Shown: piece after piece, positions 48,599 to 60,748 of the stretch | How the letters are laid out: each line of letters begins with the position of its first letter | Numbering within the stretch: position 1 is the first letter of the stretch | Source: Hirudo medicinalis | Taxonomy: Eukaryota > Annelida > Clitellata > Hirudinida > Hirudinidae | NCBI GenBank assembly: GCA_011800805.1 | Contig: MPNW01000105.1 | Location: forward strand, 51,092-115,091 | DNA: 64,000 bases | Reading direction: 5' to 3' | Made by a program: the position numbers and the translations under genes | The notes under the pieces: model-generated | Databases searched by the model: none | What the model saw: the letters and a program-made list of their open reading frames with translations, nothing else | What the model was told of the DNA's origin: nothing

Positions 48599-49190
48599 TG
48601 GTATTATATTCAGTATGATGATGTAAACAAATGTTCATTCTAGCTACATTAATGTCTTAAGTTATTTTTTAACAAAGCATTCCTGCAACAAAGAATCATT
48701 TCTCATCCCAGGACATATGACGTAGCTTTTTTTAAGGAAATAAACTTGTTTGTCATAGAATATTTATATTTATTTATAAATAGCTTATAAATATTCTTCT
48801 CAATTGTCCTGTTGAAATGACATTCAGTTCAATAAATTCAAAAAAATCAGCTTCAGCAATTATATGTCCGATAAATAAATAAAATTCGCTATTTTTGAAT
48901 TTCCATCAACGAAAGTCTTCCGCCACGCTTCGTTCACGAATAGCCACATCTAGAAGTTATTCAGTATGCCGGCAAAGCTAGTAAAACAACAGAATTATTC
49001 AAATTACGGAATGGAATTCAAAATCATCTCTTTATTCAATGAAAGACAGCTGGCTATTACAAATGGTCGCTTATCAGATGATGTGGGAGAACAAGGGAGT
49101 TATTCGGGATTTTGTAATTTGGGGTGCCAACCAAGAGCCAGGGTGCACACTATTATGGATTCAGACTTCACCGGTCATTGATCGGTCATA
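48599..49190. other. Intergenic sequence after legumain copy 1
   Basis: GGAAATAAAC near 48736 may include the copy 1 polyadenylation signal. No other gene is recognised. Confidence 0.4.
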
Positions 49191-49254
49191 GTGTTTTTTA
49201 AAAATTAGCTGTAGTTAGCTCTCCAAGCACAACTGGTACATTAAAATCAGCAAA

Positions 49255-49770
49255 TCAGAGGAAGATTTATTTTTTGCGCGAGGGCTTCTCACAACTCTGC
49301 AAAAAGAGTTGTCAAACGTCCAGGAGATACATTCTTGCAGAGGCAAACGACTGAACCGTCCCAGCTGACATAGAAGGGATGAGGCACTACTCCCAAGTGC
49401 TCATAGAAAGTGGCAAAAGGCCGGATGTGGTGCTTGTGTCACCGTCGACGGATGCCATCATTCTGGTGGAGCTGACGGTACCGTATGAGGACAGACTTGA
49501 ATATTGCAATGCACTCAAAGCGAAGAAGCATGCAGATTTGTCGATGGACCCGGAAACGAAAAGGTACAGAACAGACCTCTTACCCATCGAGATTGGCGTA
49601 AGGGGTGTAGTCGGCAGGTAGACTTACGCTTTCCTTACCAAGATTGGATTTTCCAGCCGATAAGTAACGAAGGCTGCAGAAGCGGCCTCATTTGGGATCT
49701 GGCAAATTAGAAGCCAGAAGACTTCCGAATCCATTGCGGGAAAGCCGGAGTAAGTCGTCGATCTCCAGTG
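49255..49770 (+). mobile_element. Retroelement fragment with PD-(D/E)XK endonuclease-like domain
   Basis: The frame 49379-49621 reads SGKRPDVVLVSPSTDAIILV then ELTVPYEDRLEYCNALKAKK and LPIEIGVRGVVGR. This has the RPD...(V/I)ELTVP pattern seen at the C-terminus of many eukaryotic retroelement proteins with a restriction-like endonuclease fold (catalytic D and E on adjacent strands). The next frame continues TKAAEAASFGIWQIRSQK, again as in those elements. The frame is broken and flanking parts are missing. It is a relic. Confidence 0.65.
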
Positions 49771-50640
49771 TCAATGATTCACCGAAACGACGGGGCCACT
49801 CCACTCCGAGAAATGCGGTAAAGTCGGGAAAATAGGTCGGCCGCGGGCTCGAAAATCACTATCGAGTACCATCCAAATGGAGTCGAATAAAAGCCGTGAC
49901 CGAGTCCTGAACTTTTCTATCTCCGACTACCGCTTCAAAAAAAATTTAGACCTCAGTTTGCATATATTAAGTACACGGCGTGAAGAAGCCACCGAGAGCT
50001 TTCATGGCCGCTGGGGGCAACTTCAGCAAGAGCGCTGCCACATTCGTCATTTTTCATTTAGATCCACTCTCGGAAACATCTTTAATCATAGGCTGAGCCA
50101 AAACTAAATAGCTTGCAGAATCCATTCGGGCTTTCATGGTCATCCACCTCATCATGAAATGTCTTTCGTGAGTTTCACTTCTTTGCGTTTTGACATTTCT
50201 GTTGTCAGAAGAGGAAGAAGAGCTGTCAATTACTCAACCTTAAGTCCTTATTTATTAATTTATTTATTTGGCTAATGATTTTTTTGTATTTAGCTGTCTA
50301 GAGAAATCTCGAAGACAACTACCCTGGTTGCACTTCAAGATACTTCACTCATCTCGACTCCGTGTCCTGTCGGTTCAATTAACGCATTTGTCACTTCATG
50401 CCACAATTACATTTCTTAATTGTGAAATGTCAACTTGTCTCAAATTTAATACTTATAAATTTGCATATCGTTTATAATTCGAGATTATTACTTATTATTT
50501 GAAGAGCTTACGCTAACACACATATTCAAATTAAGCTTTGCTCGGGATCGCTTGTTTGTAGTTCTTAATGTCACAAGACGTAGTATTTGAATTTGTTTTA
50601 CTTCGTGACTAAGTGATGAGAGTTAAACGACACGCCTACA
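49770..50640. other. Intergenic; upper part G+C-rich, lower part AT-rich
   Basis: 49770-50110 looks like a continuation of the retroelement relic (G+C-rich, short frames). 50110-50640 has no recognised coding content. Confidence 0.4.
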
Positions 50641-50646
50641 AGACGA

Positions 50647-50670
50647 TCACATGAGGAGAAGGATATAAGT
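50647..50670 (+). promoter_or_regulatory. Legumain copy 2 promoter: E-box and TATA box
   Basis: TCACATGA (50647-50654) is followed by GGATATAAG (TATA-like, 50664-50669), 40 bp before the ATG. Arrangement and spacing resemble copies 1 and 3. Confidence 0.55.
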
Positions 50671-50708
50671 AGCTCCGAAACAGAATACGTTTCTTCTCGC
50701 TCCAGAAG

Positions 50709-53700
50709 ATGAATTCCAAGTTGATCTTGTTGTGCATTGTTCTCAACGCTTACAGCTCCTTGTCTCACAGGTTGCTGTACAAGCCTTTGAGCGAGACTTT
50801 GAAGGAAGTTCCAGCAACAAATCACTGGGCTCTTCTGGTTGCTGGTTCTAACGAATGGAGTAACTACCGTCACCAGGTAATTCATTTCATTTCTTTTATT
50901 ATTATTATTCAACAACTTCGAAGATATTTCTGCCGAAAAATCGTAATTTCGTTTTTTGCCCAACTTTTAGGCCGACATCTGCCGTGCTTACCAGATCCTT
51001 AGGAGTCATGGAATGCCAGCAGAGCGCATTATCACCATGATGTACGATGATATCGCCTACAACGAATTGTTAGTAAATTCAAATTGAAATTACATGTTCC
51101 CATTACTACGGAAATATCAGTGTTTTGATTTTATAATTAATTTTGCCCAGCAATCCCAGACCTGGAGTAATCATCAATGAGCTCAATGGCCCAAACGTTT
51201 ACGAAGGAGTTGTTATCGACTACAGAGGAAAGGTTGGTAAGCTGCACTCACTTCTAGAGACATTTTAATTTTTATTTATGAATGTGTCTGCGTTTAATTT
51301 TCTAAATTTGGAAGGTCGTTCATTTCTGTGACTTCTGTATGTTTTTTAGGATGTGAATCCCAAAAATTTCTTGGCCATTCTTAGAGGTGATGAAGAAGCC
51401 ATGGCTGGAATTGGATCTGGAAAGGTTATCAAGAGGTGAACTGCTGAATAATTAAAATTCCTTTGAATTAAATTAAATCTCATTTACAATCTCCACAACT
51501 TTTGCTTATTATGTGTGTAATTTTTATCAGCGGTCCAAACGATCACGTGTTTGTCAACTTCGCCGATCACGGTGGTCCAGGAGTGATTTGTTTCCCAGAT
51601 GATGACGTAAGTAACCGGATGGTTACATCATAACTACTTGTCAGCTTGTTGATTCAAGTTATTGAATGAACAACATTCTAATGATATTGAAATATTTTTA
51701 GAAGTAAAATCATTATTTCTCAACAGTTGTATGCAGATGACCTCATGCAAACTCTTAAGGAAATGTCGGCAGCCAAGAAATTCGGACAGGTGCGACAAAC
51801 CAAAAATACAAACATTTACATTATTTTTATTTTAATATCAATTTCATTGAATATGTTTTTAGATGGTGATGTACATCGAAGCTTGTGAATCCGGTTCTAT
51901 GTTCCTTAATTTGCCTTCAAACATCAACAGTGAGTCAACATAACTTTCATTATTTTCCACTTTATTATTATCATTATTATTATTATGTTATTTATTTTAC
52001 TTTCTCATTTAAGAAGAAATGAGAATCACTTAGTTAGAATTTGAACTTTGTAGTATCAATCTATCTATACGTATATAAAATTAAAAGTCTGTATTAATTT
52101 AAAAATTTAAATTTAATTAAATATTGCCAAACATCATCACAAAACAGACTAACCTAACATAACTAGTACAAACAAATAATTTCTCACATAAAATATTCTG
52201 CTTCAACCCAAGCAATGCCGGGTAGATCTTCTAGTTATAAATAATTTGAATCAATTATCCGGCATCAAATTATCCGACATCAAATTATCTGACATCAAAT
52301 TATGGACGTCTCCTAGTAATATCGCATTCATAATATACCGTGCGATTCATAATTATGATTCAGCTATAAATTTATTGACCTTTGCGGTCAAAATTTAATT
52401 TATTTGTCGGATGACAAATTTATAACGTGTTGCTGCTAATTAATGTTTAATGTAAATTTTAGAAATTCTGGAAATTTTGTTATAGTAAAATTTTTAAATG
52501 GTAGTTTTGCATTGAAATCCTCCTTGTTTCAGTCTACGTTACAACTGCCGCCAACGAAAAAGAATCTTCGTATGCATGCACCTACGATGAAAGCCTACAC
52601 GCCTACCTCGGAGATGTTTACAGCGTCAACTGGATGGATGACAGTTCTAAAGTAATAGATAAATAAAATAACACTTTTAATAGTTGCAGATGAGAAAATA
52701 ATTTTATCTGCCAGGCAATTTTTACACAAGAAACTCTTAAGATCCAGTACGAGATTGTTAAGAAACTCACCACGACTAGTCACGTCATGACATATGGAGA
52801 CCTGGTAAGCAATCCTTTGTTTTGACATGAAATGCAAAGCAAATATTAAATTATTACAAATTTTTAAATAATTTAATCAACTGTTTAGAAAATAAGCGAG
52901 GAAAATTTGGAGGATTTTCAAGGAGAAGATGACTCCGTCAGTGAACCAATCTCAGTTCGAACCGTAAGTTAAATTTAATGTCTGCCAAATTTACAAGATT
53001 TTAATGCCAATAAATATTGAACTTCAAATGATTTAGAGATCATTCGATGATGCCGTTCCGTCAGAAGATGTTACATTGGCCATTTTGAACCGTAAATTAG
53101 AGGCAAGTGGCAATGACATGGAAAAGATGGTGCTGCAAGAAGAAATCCAGGAACTCACGAAAGTATGCTTTTTTTAGAATGATTTATTTAAGACTCCGTT
53201 GCGTTCTTCAGTAAAATTTATGTTAACATTTACGCGTTAACGTATGAACATACATGACAACAAACGAAAACTCTTCAAGGAGAGAAAGAACATCGAGAAG
53301 ACCTTGAGAAACATCGTGTACAAGGTCAGCGCCAGAAGCAACCTCGATGCCAAGGAAGTCTTGAATGCCATGCAATCACCTACGAACTTCGATTGTTATA
53401 AATTCTCTTCTCAGCTCTTCGGCAAGAAATGCTTCGATCTCAGAGGAGTTAGTTTGAATTTCTTTTTGCTTTTTTTACAACTTAAAACTACAAGAACTTT
53501 TACAACTCTGTCATGTCAGCGTGTCATTTAAAATTTCATTTGAATTTTATGTTTCTTAGTTGGTTCTGTAAATCCTCTGTAACTTACAAAACGTAACTTT
53601 TATTTTTGATTTATTAATATTTTGGCACATGATGAATTATTGACGTCATAATATATAAATATCTAAATTTAATCGGGAAGTACCATTTTATCGTAGAACG

Positions 53701-53801
53701 GTTATGCCAGAAAAAATATGAGGAAGTTGGTCAACCTGTGCGAAGAAAATGTTCCCACAGAAGTCATCGCCCGTGCCATTTTGGAGGAATGCAGCAATTA
53801 A
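50709..53801 (+). CDS. Legumain-type asparaginyl endopeptidase, copy 2
   Basis: Lysosomal C13 cysteine protease. Thirteen exons: 50709-50876, 50971-51068, 51151-51232, 51350-51435, 51531-51606, 51727-51789, 51863-51929, 52533-52651, 52715-52804, 52889-52963, 53037-53162, 53280-53447, 53697-53801. They join to 440 codons with every phase consistent. The signal peptide is [19 protein letters not shown]. The catalytic His sits in [16 protein letters not shown] and the catalytic Cys in [14 protein letters not shown], the same ACESGS as human legumain. The pocket segment is [14 protein letters not shown]-terminal prodomain Cys residues are NFDCYKF, KKCFDL and NLCEEN. All splice sites are canonical. 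An AATAAA lies about 50 bp after the stop. Intron 7 holds a Helitron-like insert. Confidence 0.96.
52064..52234 (+). mobile_element. Small Helitron-like element in legumain copy 2 intron 7
   Basis: Begins TCTATACGTATATAAAATT and ends with a short hairpin (ACCCAAGCAATGCCGGGT) followed by AGATCTTCTAG and a T. A 5' TC start, a hairpin about 10 bp before a 3' CTAG end and no target duplication are the marks of non-autonomous Helitrons. Confidence 0.5.
52255..52312. repeat. Tandem repeat, about 16-bp unit x3
   Basis: Three copies of ATCAAATTATCYGRC in succession, immediately downstream of the Helitron-like element. Confidence 0.7.
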
Positions 53802-53869
53802 ATATTTTATTTATAAAAATCGTTGATGTTGATATTAAACTTTGTCAAAAATAAAGATTATAAATAAAT

Positions 53870-55430
53870 GTCACAACTTGTCTTTTTGAAAAGTATGAAG
53901 CAGTTTGGGTACATTTTCAATTACTGGGTTTAATAATCCAAAATGATATTAGCAGGGTCACTCAGAACCTTGAGGAGGCCTGTGACATTTACACATTTTA
54001 GGAGGCTCCTCTGTCAAGTTATGTCAATTTGGTAATGGGAAAGCAAAAAAAAGGTCATGATTCAATTTTCGAGGCCCCCTTTGAAGCAGAAGCTCGGGCC
54101 AAATGGCCCACCGACTCCCCACTCTGATAGGTCCTAAATATCAGTATTAACCACTTTTTAGTTCTGCTTCGATTCTGAGGTGAAACTAAAAGCTTTGTAA
54201 ATTTAACGTTGCAGACTAACAAAAACTTGAAAAAAAGAGTCAAAGCGAACAAAAAATATCAATGAATATGCAGTTTTCGAACCAGAAAGATTAAATTCGA
54301 GTTCTTTGAGTCAATTCAACGAGACTTCAACTCAGAACTTCAAGTACTAATTAGCTTTTTGGGAGGTGTCCATGAACAGGAACGTGAAAAATCCATGAAA
54401 TTCGTGGAAAGATTAGCACTTATTGCATGTCAAGAGAAGAACTGATTTTTAATAAAAAATCATTTTTCGGTCGGAATCTACACGGATTACTGCTTCGAAG
54501 TCAGGAAATAAATAAGCAAAATAAAGTTCCTTTCAAAACATATAAATCGGAGGCAATCAATGGTTTTTAGTGGGATTTGTAATCACAAATAACCTGACAA
54601 AATGTGTCAAAAGGGATGTATGCAAAATTGACTAGAATATCTTGATATCATTTATGGATTGCTCTTACTAGTTTGGTCTTGAATATTCCATCTTTTGAAC
54701 TATAGGATCGCAGAACAAAACGTAACCTTTATTTATAATGGTTATTAAAGCAATAGTCTATGAAACAACTTCGATTTTGAGTTAAGTTTCCTCGGCAAAC
54801 ATGATCCAAATGACCACCGCCCTTGTGCTGAAATGACTAGTGCTTAGATTACCTATTATCTTTCTAGCCATTAAATTATTTCTGCAATGACATTTCATAC
54901 GTCCACAAGGGACTATTTCAAAACGGAGAAAACCAAAAACGGCGAAGTCTATTCGCCTGTCAACAACGGAACGTTTTATTCAAGAACCAAATTTTTTAAA
55001 GGAAAACCCTAAACTAACCATAACAAAAATTGATAACCTCACTCAAAACCTTTGTTATTTGTGAATATTGCATCTTTCTTTTTGTTGTTTCGCGGTTTTG
55101 GTTTATCTCAGTTAAGGTTCAACTTCGATTGGGATTCAGCCCTTCGTGAAGCAATTGGCAATTAAAAACTGTCCTATATCAGAAATCAAGCTAATTTGAT
55201 TAAGTCAATCTATTTTGAGAATGAATTCCTGAATGCTAATGCTGTTTTGTTAAATATGGTCTTGTTCCATTGAAAAATATCAAAATTGCTTTCTTAATTT
55301 GTAACCCTTTAACGTGTACAAATTTAAAATGTTCAAATTAATATTAAGATATAATTCTACAATTTATTAGATAATTTAAAAATAAATATTTGTTGATACC
55401 ACCTCATTCAAAACTTAAGTTGCACATATG
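53870..55430. other. Intergenic sequence between legumain copies 2 and 3
   Basis: Contains the dispersed repeat also found in copy 1 intron 5 (53990-54130) and a legumain exon relic (54475-54510). Otherwise no gene is recognised. Confidence 0.5.
54475..54510 (+). pseudogene. Relic of legumain exon 12 (3' end)
   Basis: GGTCGGAATCTACACGGATT and ACTGCTTCGAAGTC differ at only a few positions from the end of exon 12 in copy 3 (57935-57970) and encode the same [11 protein letters not shown] peptide. No other exon of this copy is recognisable nearby. It is a remnant of a fourth copy or a small duplicated patch from copy 3. Confidence 0.65.
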
Positions 55431-55433
55431 ATT

Positions 55434-55474
55434 GTCATGTGACTATTGTTCATGTGAGGTTTTTGTTTATATAG
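55434..55474 (+). promoter_or_regulatory. Legumain copy 3 promoter: two E-boxes and TATA box
   Basis: GTCATGTGAC (55434-55443) and TCATGTGA (55450-55457) precede TATATAG (55468-55474), 37 bp before the ATG. GTCATGTGAC is the reverse complement of the GTCACATGAC of copy 1. Confidence 0.6.
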
Positions 55475-55510
55475 CAACACATTACAGCTTTGCGAGTTTA
55501 TTTTGCAAGT

Positions 55511-58156
55511 ATGAGGTTGATTACTTTTCTCGCGTTCGTTTCTTTGAGCGTGCTTTCGGTTCTGTCGAATAAGTTATTTTTCGAGCCACTCAGCAATATC
55601 GAGTACAAAAGCAACAATGAAGTTGCTCACTGGGCTCTCTTGGTCGCTGGATCAAACTATTGGTATAATTACAGACACCAAGTAAATGCATATTTTAATT
55701 CCTTGCATTAAATGAATTGTGGAATGGAAATTAAACTTGATCATTGTTTTCAAGGCCGATATCAGCCATGCCTACCAAATTTTGAAGAAACATGGCATAC
55801 CAGCTGATCACATTGTGACTATGATGTACGATGATCTGGCTCACTCAGAGAAGTTTGTATTGATTTGTCATTATTTTAATAGGGATTTGATTTAATTCTT
55901 ATATGAGCATTTGATTTTATCTACTATTTAAGGAATCCAACTCCTGGGAAAATCATCAATAAACCTGGTGGACCTAATGTATATGAAGGAGTTGTCGTTG
56001 ATTACAATAAGAATGTAAGCTTGAATTATTTCTTGACTTAACTAGCCACTGAAATGGCTCCTAAATGCCATGATCAACACAGTTATTCTTTAACTATTAT
56101 ATGCTTTTTTAGGATGTCACTCCTGAAAACTTTTTGGCTGTCCTAAGAGGAGATCAAAAAGCAATGGCTGGCATAGGGTCTGGAAAAGTCATCAAAAGGT
56201 CACATTGAAATTTATTGATTAATGCTCTTTTGTAGGTCAAATATCTTTCAGATTTGATTTCCATTTGCTGTGGTATTTGAAATGCATTGGCTCAAAGTCA
56301 GTCCTTGAGTTAGAGTGACAAGAATTAATTGTCAAATTAATAATTTTTAATTACAATTGTCAAGTGCTATTGCAGAATGTATAATTCCTTAGTATAATAG
56401 ACTGAGATTGACTGAGTAATCAATAGGCATAAGACTGCATTAAGTTTGAAGTATTTTGATTATTCTTTAGTGGTCCAAACGATCATGTGTTTGTGAACTT
56501 TGTGGACCATGGAGGTCCAGGAATCTTGGGATTTCCACATGGTTTGGTATGTATTTTTCTTATTATTACAAAATAATAATAAGAAAAAATCAATGCTCAA
56601 TATCCTTACGTTCCTTGTTGTCAATGACAGTTGCATGCTGACGATCTCATAAAGACTATCAAGGATATGCATGCCAACAAGCAGTATGGACAGGTAAGAC
56701 AATATTTTAAATGTTAAAAATAAAAAAATCTGTTTTTACTGCAATTGATTTGATTGTTTTAATGGAATAATGATGAACGAGGTTGGATCTTTCAGATGGT
56801 GATGTACATCGAAGCTTGCCATGCTGGTTCTATGTTTGAGAATCTCCTTCCAGAAGATATCAATGGTGAGTGCAGTCCTTTAGGATATATTCCTTGTTCA
56901 TGATCCGTGCAAGAGTAATTGTATTGGCAAAATTTGTTTGGTGTACTGAAGTTGACTACGACATGAAATTTGTGAAATTTCAAACGAAGATTTATGTTTA
57001 TTCGAGTTGTCAATTATTTTTACACAGTCTACGTCACAACTGCCTCCAATGCCGAGGAGTCATCTTACGCCTGCTATTACGACGAAACATACCAGACTTA
57101 CCTTGGAGATGCTTACAGTGTTTCATGGATGGAAGATTCTGATGTGGTGAGCTGCTTCAACTTTATTTTGATAATTACAAGCCTAACAAATAATTTAATG
57201 GGAAATTGTTTTTAATGTCAAATATTTTTATAGGAACATTTCAATTTGGAGACTCTGCAGAAACAGTACCTGATTGTTAAAAAGGAAACTGACACCAGCC
57301 ATGTCATCCAATTTGGGGATAAGGTTATATTAATTTTCACATGTTTTTAAATCAAATCTGACTTTTATTCTACTTGTTTTATTGTTATTTAAATTTTGCT
57401 TATGCAAATCTGATTATTTTATTTCAATTTGGTATCTTTTAAACTCAGAAAATAAGTGAGGAGACTCTTGACAACTTCCAAGGTGAAATCGGTGTCGTCG
57501 TCGAGAAACCAGCAAGAAGCAGCAATGGACGTAACTGTGTAAGTATATTTGCTCTTGTCTTCTTTAATATTAAATTGATTTAAGATTATCTGTTGCAATT
57601 CTCATCTTTGTGATAGCTCGCAGTCCGTTCTGAAGATGTCCCATTGGCCATACTCTACAAGCAACTAGACCACACTGATGATGAGGAAGAAAGAGAAACT
57701 ATCATAAGCAACATCAAACAACTCATTTGGGTGAGCTGAAAATGCTTGACAAATGCATTCATACGATTGGCAACTTTATGCTTTATTTCACTTATTCATC
57801 CTTCAGGAAAAAGGATTTGTTGAAGAGACATCAAGGAAGATTGTAAGGAAAGTCAGTGCCATGACCAATCATTACTTTGATGACTTGTACAATGCCAAGC
57901 ACAAATTGAATGATCATGAATGCTACAAAGCTGCGGTTGGAATATACACGGATTATTGCTTCGAAGTCTCTCAGGTATGGCACCTAATTGGTTATCTTTC
58001 GAGATGGATTTCAATCACTTACCACTTTATTTTCAGAATGGCTATGCCATGAAGAGCCTTCAAAAGATCTTGAACATGTGTGAAGCCAACATTTCCCTTG
58101 AAGTTATTTCCAGTGCTATTAAGAGCACCTGCACTTATTCATCTGCTTCTGACTAG
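55511..58156 (+). CDS. Legumain-type asparaginyl endopeptidase, copy 3
   Basis: Lysosomal C13 cysteine protease. Thirteen exons: 55511-55681, 55755-55852, 55933-56014, 56113-56198, 56471-56546, 56631-56693, 56796-56865, 57028-57146, 57234-57323, 57449-57538, 57617-57730, 57807-57974, 58037-58156. They give 448 codons in frame. The ATG at 55511 was chosen because it starts a typical signal peptide ([20 protein letters not shown]). An in-frame non-ATG start 21 bases upstream was ignored. The catalytic His lies in [12 protein letters not shown] and the catalytic Cys in [14 protein letters not shown]. Pocket segment [13 protein letters not shown]. Exons 2-6 have exactly the lengths of copies 1 and 2. 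A polyadenylation signal (AATAAACAATT) lies near 58291. Confidence 0.96.
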
Positions 58157-58660
58157 ACATAAATGACTTTGCCAACAATTAAGTTATGTTCAATTTTTAA
58201 ACTTAGGGCCATTAGTGACTTGATATTGGAAAAAGATATTCTTGATATTTCTGACTACTTTCTATTGGTTGCTGAGTTTATTAATCCACGTAATAAACAA
58301 TTCCATTGAAATTACTTGAGTCTTGTTTTTTAAACAACAATGGCAATGAAGTCGCAACTGCTTGCAACAAATCAATAGGACGAGTAGTTCTGTTCATTAA
58401 TAGCTCTTGTGCTGTTGAGCTTCAAAAATTGCTGAACGTCGGAAGCAGCACTTATCCCAGTTGACGAAATTTGAGGTCTGTTGAATGTTGACTTTCGTGT
58501 AGTTCAACTTAATATTAAATATAATTAATTATAAAAAATATTTAACATACTAAATCTCTTCGTAGATTAAATGACGTCTGACCACAAGAAACATAAAATT
58601 AATCGCTCATTAAAAAGACATTTAGACCTCCCCACTCTGACAACCTACGTACAATGCTTT
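58157..58660. other. Intergenic sequence after legumain copy 3
   Basis: Contains the probable polyadenylation signal of copy 3. Otherwise nothing is recognised. Confidence 0.4.
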
Positions 58661-58661
58661 G

Positions 58662-60030
58662 CAGAGTTGTTGGGGAACGAAGTAAAAATAATGCGTTACT
58701 TTAATTAAGTACAATCGGAGTTCTTTTTACTTGTAACGAAGTAAGATTTTAGGAAATACTTTTACTTCGTCCGCCACAAAGCCTCACAAAGTAACAACTA
58801 AACAACCTTTGATGTGATTGGTTTCACAAAATTAATTTTATTGTGTAGTTAACTGTTAAATTCTGAATTAAAGTATAGTTTAATCAATAAATTCTGAGTT
58901 TTCCATACCAGAAATTTAAAAGAGCGACTTGGAAAGACGAGAAACGTTTAAGCCGTGAGAACAATTTGGCCAGCTTTTTTGTGCCACAAACATGAAAAGA
59001 ACCGAAGCACTTCGAAGTCCACTAAAGGTGGCTTCCTCGTGTAATGAAATGTCGCGAATTTTTATAGAATATAACTAATCTTCGTCGAAATATCCTGCTA
59101 TTAAATGGATGATAATTTCTCATCACGATCAACACCATTATTACTTTTAAATGGACATTCCAACAGTTTTTTCAATCGGTCTTATGATTTTATACGAAAC
59201 TGGAATCCACAAAAATCATAAGGAAAATAAAAGATCCACCAGATATATAGAATAATTTGTGAATAAAATGAGCCTACATTCTTTTAAATCTGTTAACGTT
59301 TGATGTGAAACAGTGGCGCGTCCAGGGTTCTAATCCCCGCAACATTGCTAAATAAAAAAAAATAATGGATAAATATATTTGTTAACTGGTTTTAATTATC
59401 GATATCTTCATATTTAACAAATATAATCGGCATAACATTAGAAAAATCATCTCCGAAAATATAAAAACCTAAAAAAAGGTCTCCAAAAATCAATCCCCTT
59501 TAAAAATTATGGGTGAATTCCTGATATGAAATCAACGAGCTTGAAAATAACGCATTTAACAGTTGTTCGGCTCCAGAAACGTTCAAAAATCTCAACACCC
59601 ACATGGAAATTCAAAATCCAAGCTATACAATATAGCATAGCATAATTTGTGAATTGATTAAGCCTAAATTTCTTTATTATATTTATATTACTACATTAAT
59701 TTACGTTAGGTTGCAAAACAAACTTCTGCAGGTCCTATCCATGATACATTGATTGAGGAAAAACACTTTCATTGGTGTGAATGTTACTATTTAGTTTGTA
59801 GTTTTAACAGTTTTTACATTAGTTCAGACAGTTACGTTTGAAACATGATGGAATGATGTACGATTACAACAATATATCCTAAGATGGTTGAATGACTATT
59901 ACAAAAGCAGCTTCAGTACTTTTACTTTTTACTTTTAAAGTAACTTTGAAATGCTGATACTTTTTACTTTTACTTGAGTACATTTTTTAACAAATACTTT
60001 TACTGAAGAACAGTACTTTTTACAACACTA
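58662..60030. mobile_element. Tol2-like hAT element, non-autonomous
   Basis: The left end CAGAGTTGTTGGGGAACGAA and the right end (reversed) TAGTGTTGTAAAAAGTACTG match the hAT terminal pattern CAGNGNTG. Both ends run into sub-terminal arrays of ACTTTTACTTTTTACTT-like repeats (right arm 59910-60020, left arm 58680-58770), which are typical of Tol2-type elements. There is no transposase frame, and the 8-bp target duplication is not preserved (ATGCTTTG left, ATAATACT right). The interior includes a LINE-derived segment (58965-59040) shared with 28980-29045. Confidence 0.65.
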
Positions 60031-60039
60031 ATAATACTT

Positions 60040-60740
60040 CAATATTTACTCTTGTTATATCGTAAGGCTGTCTCTGTCTTGTTGATCAGACAATTTGTTT
60101 TAAACTTCGTTTCAAAAGTTCTGTTAAAGATCAGCACAAGATACGTATTGCATTAAGCAATAGATTCTCTTGTATACTGTAGACCTGTAGACTCCTCAAC
60201 TTAGGAAACGTCAGTTGTGTATGACAGAAAGTCCGCCTCCGAAATGACAAAATGTTTTAAACGAAGTTTCTTGATTTCTTGGGTGTTGATGCTAATGATA
60301 ATAAATCCGAATGTGATTATAGTAGTATAGTATGTTCCAAAGGAACCGCAAGACCACTTTAAGACTATGGACCAGAGTTGGTTATTGAAAGATCTTTCTG
60401 CCTCGAGGCAGTCTGTTTTTTCATTCTTTCATCTTTGGCGATGGCGTTTTTTTTTAAATAATGGTTAAATTAATAAGCAGTTTTAGGCACAATTTGGTAT
60501 ATATATATATATATATATCAATGTTTGAATTGACCAACTCAATTTTAAATGTACCCAATATTCATTTAAATCAATTTAATTTATTTAGCAAAATTAGCAA
60601 AATTTAATCAAAATTGTAAGTTATAACTATTTAAGAAAAAAGTTAGGACAAAATGTTATCATTAAATGTTTGATTTAGTAAGTGTTATTGTGTTTGGGTA
60701 TTGTTTGTTTATCGCGAGCGATGTTCGGACTTCGTTTTTG
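60040..60740. other. Intergenic; AT microsatellite
   Basis: A TA dinucleotide run lies at 60499-60518. Otherwise AT-rich sequence, presumably with the PTCD1 promoter in its last 200 bp. Confidence 0.45.
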
Positions 60741-60748
60741 TTGCCGTC

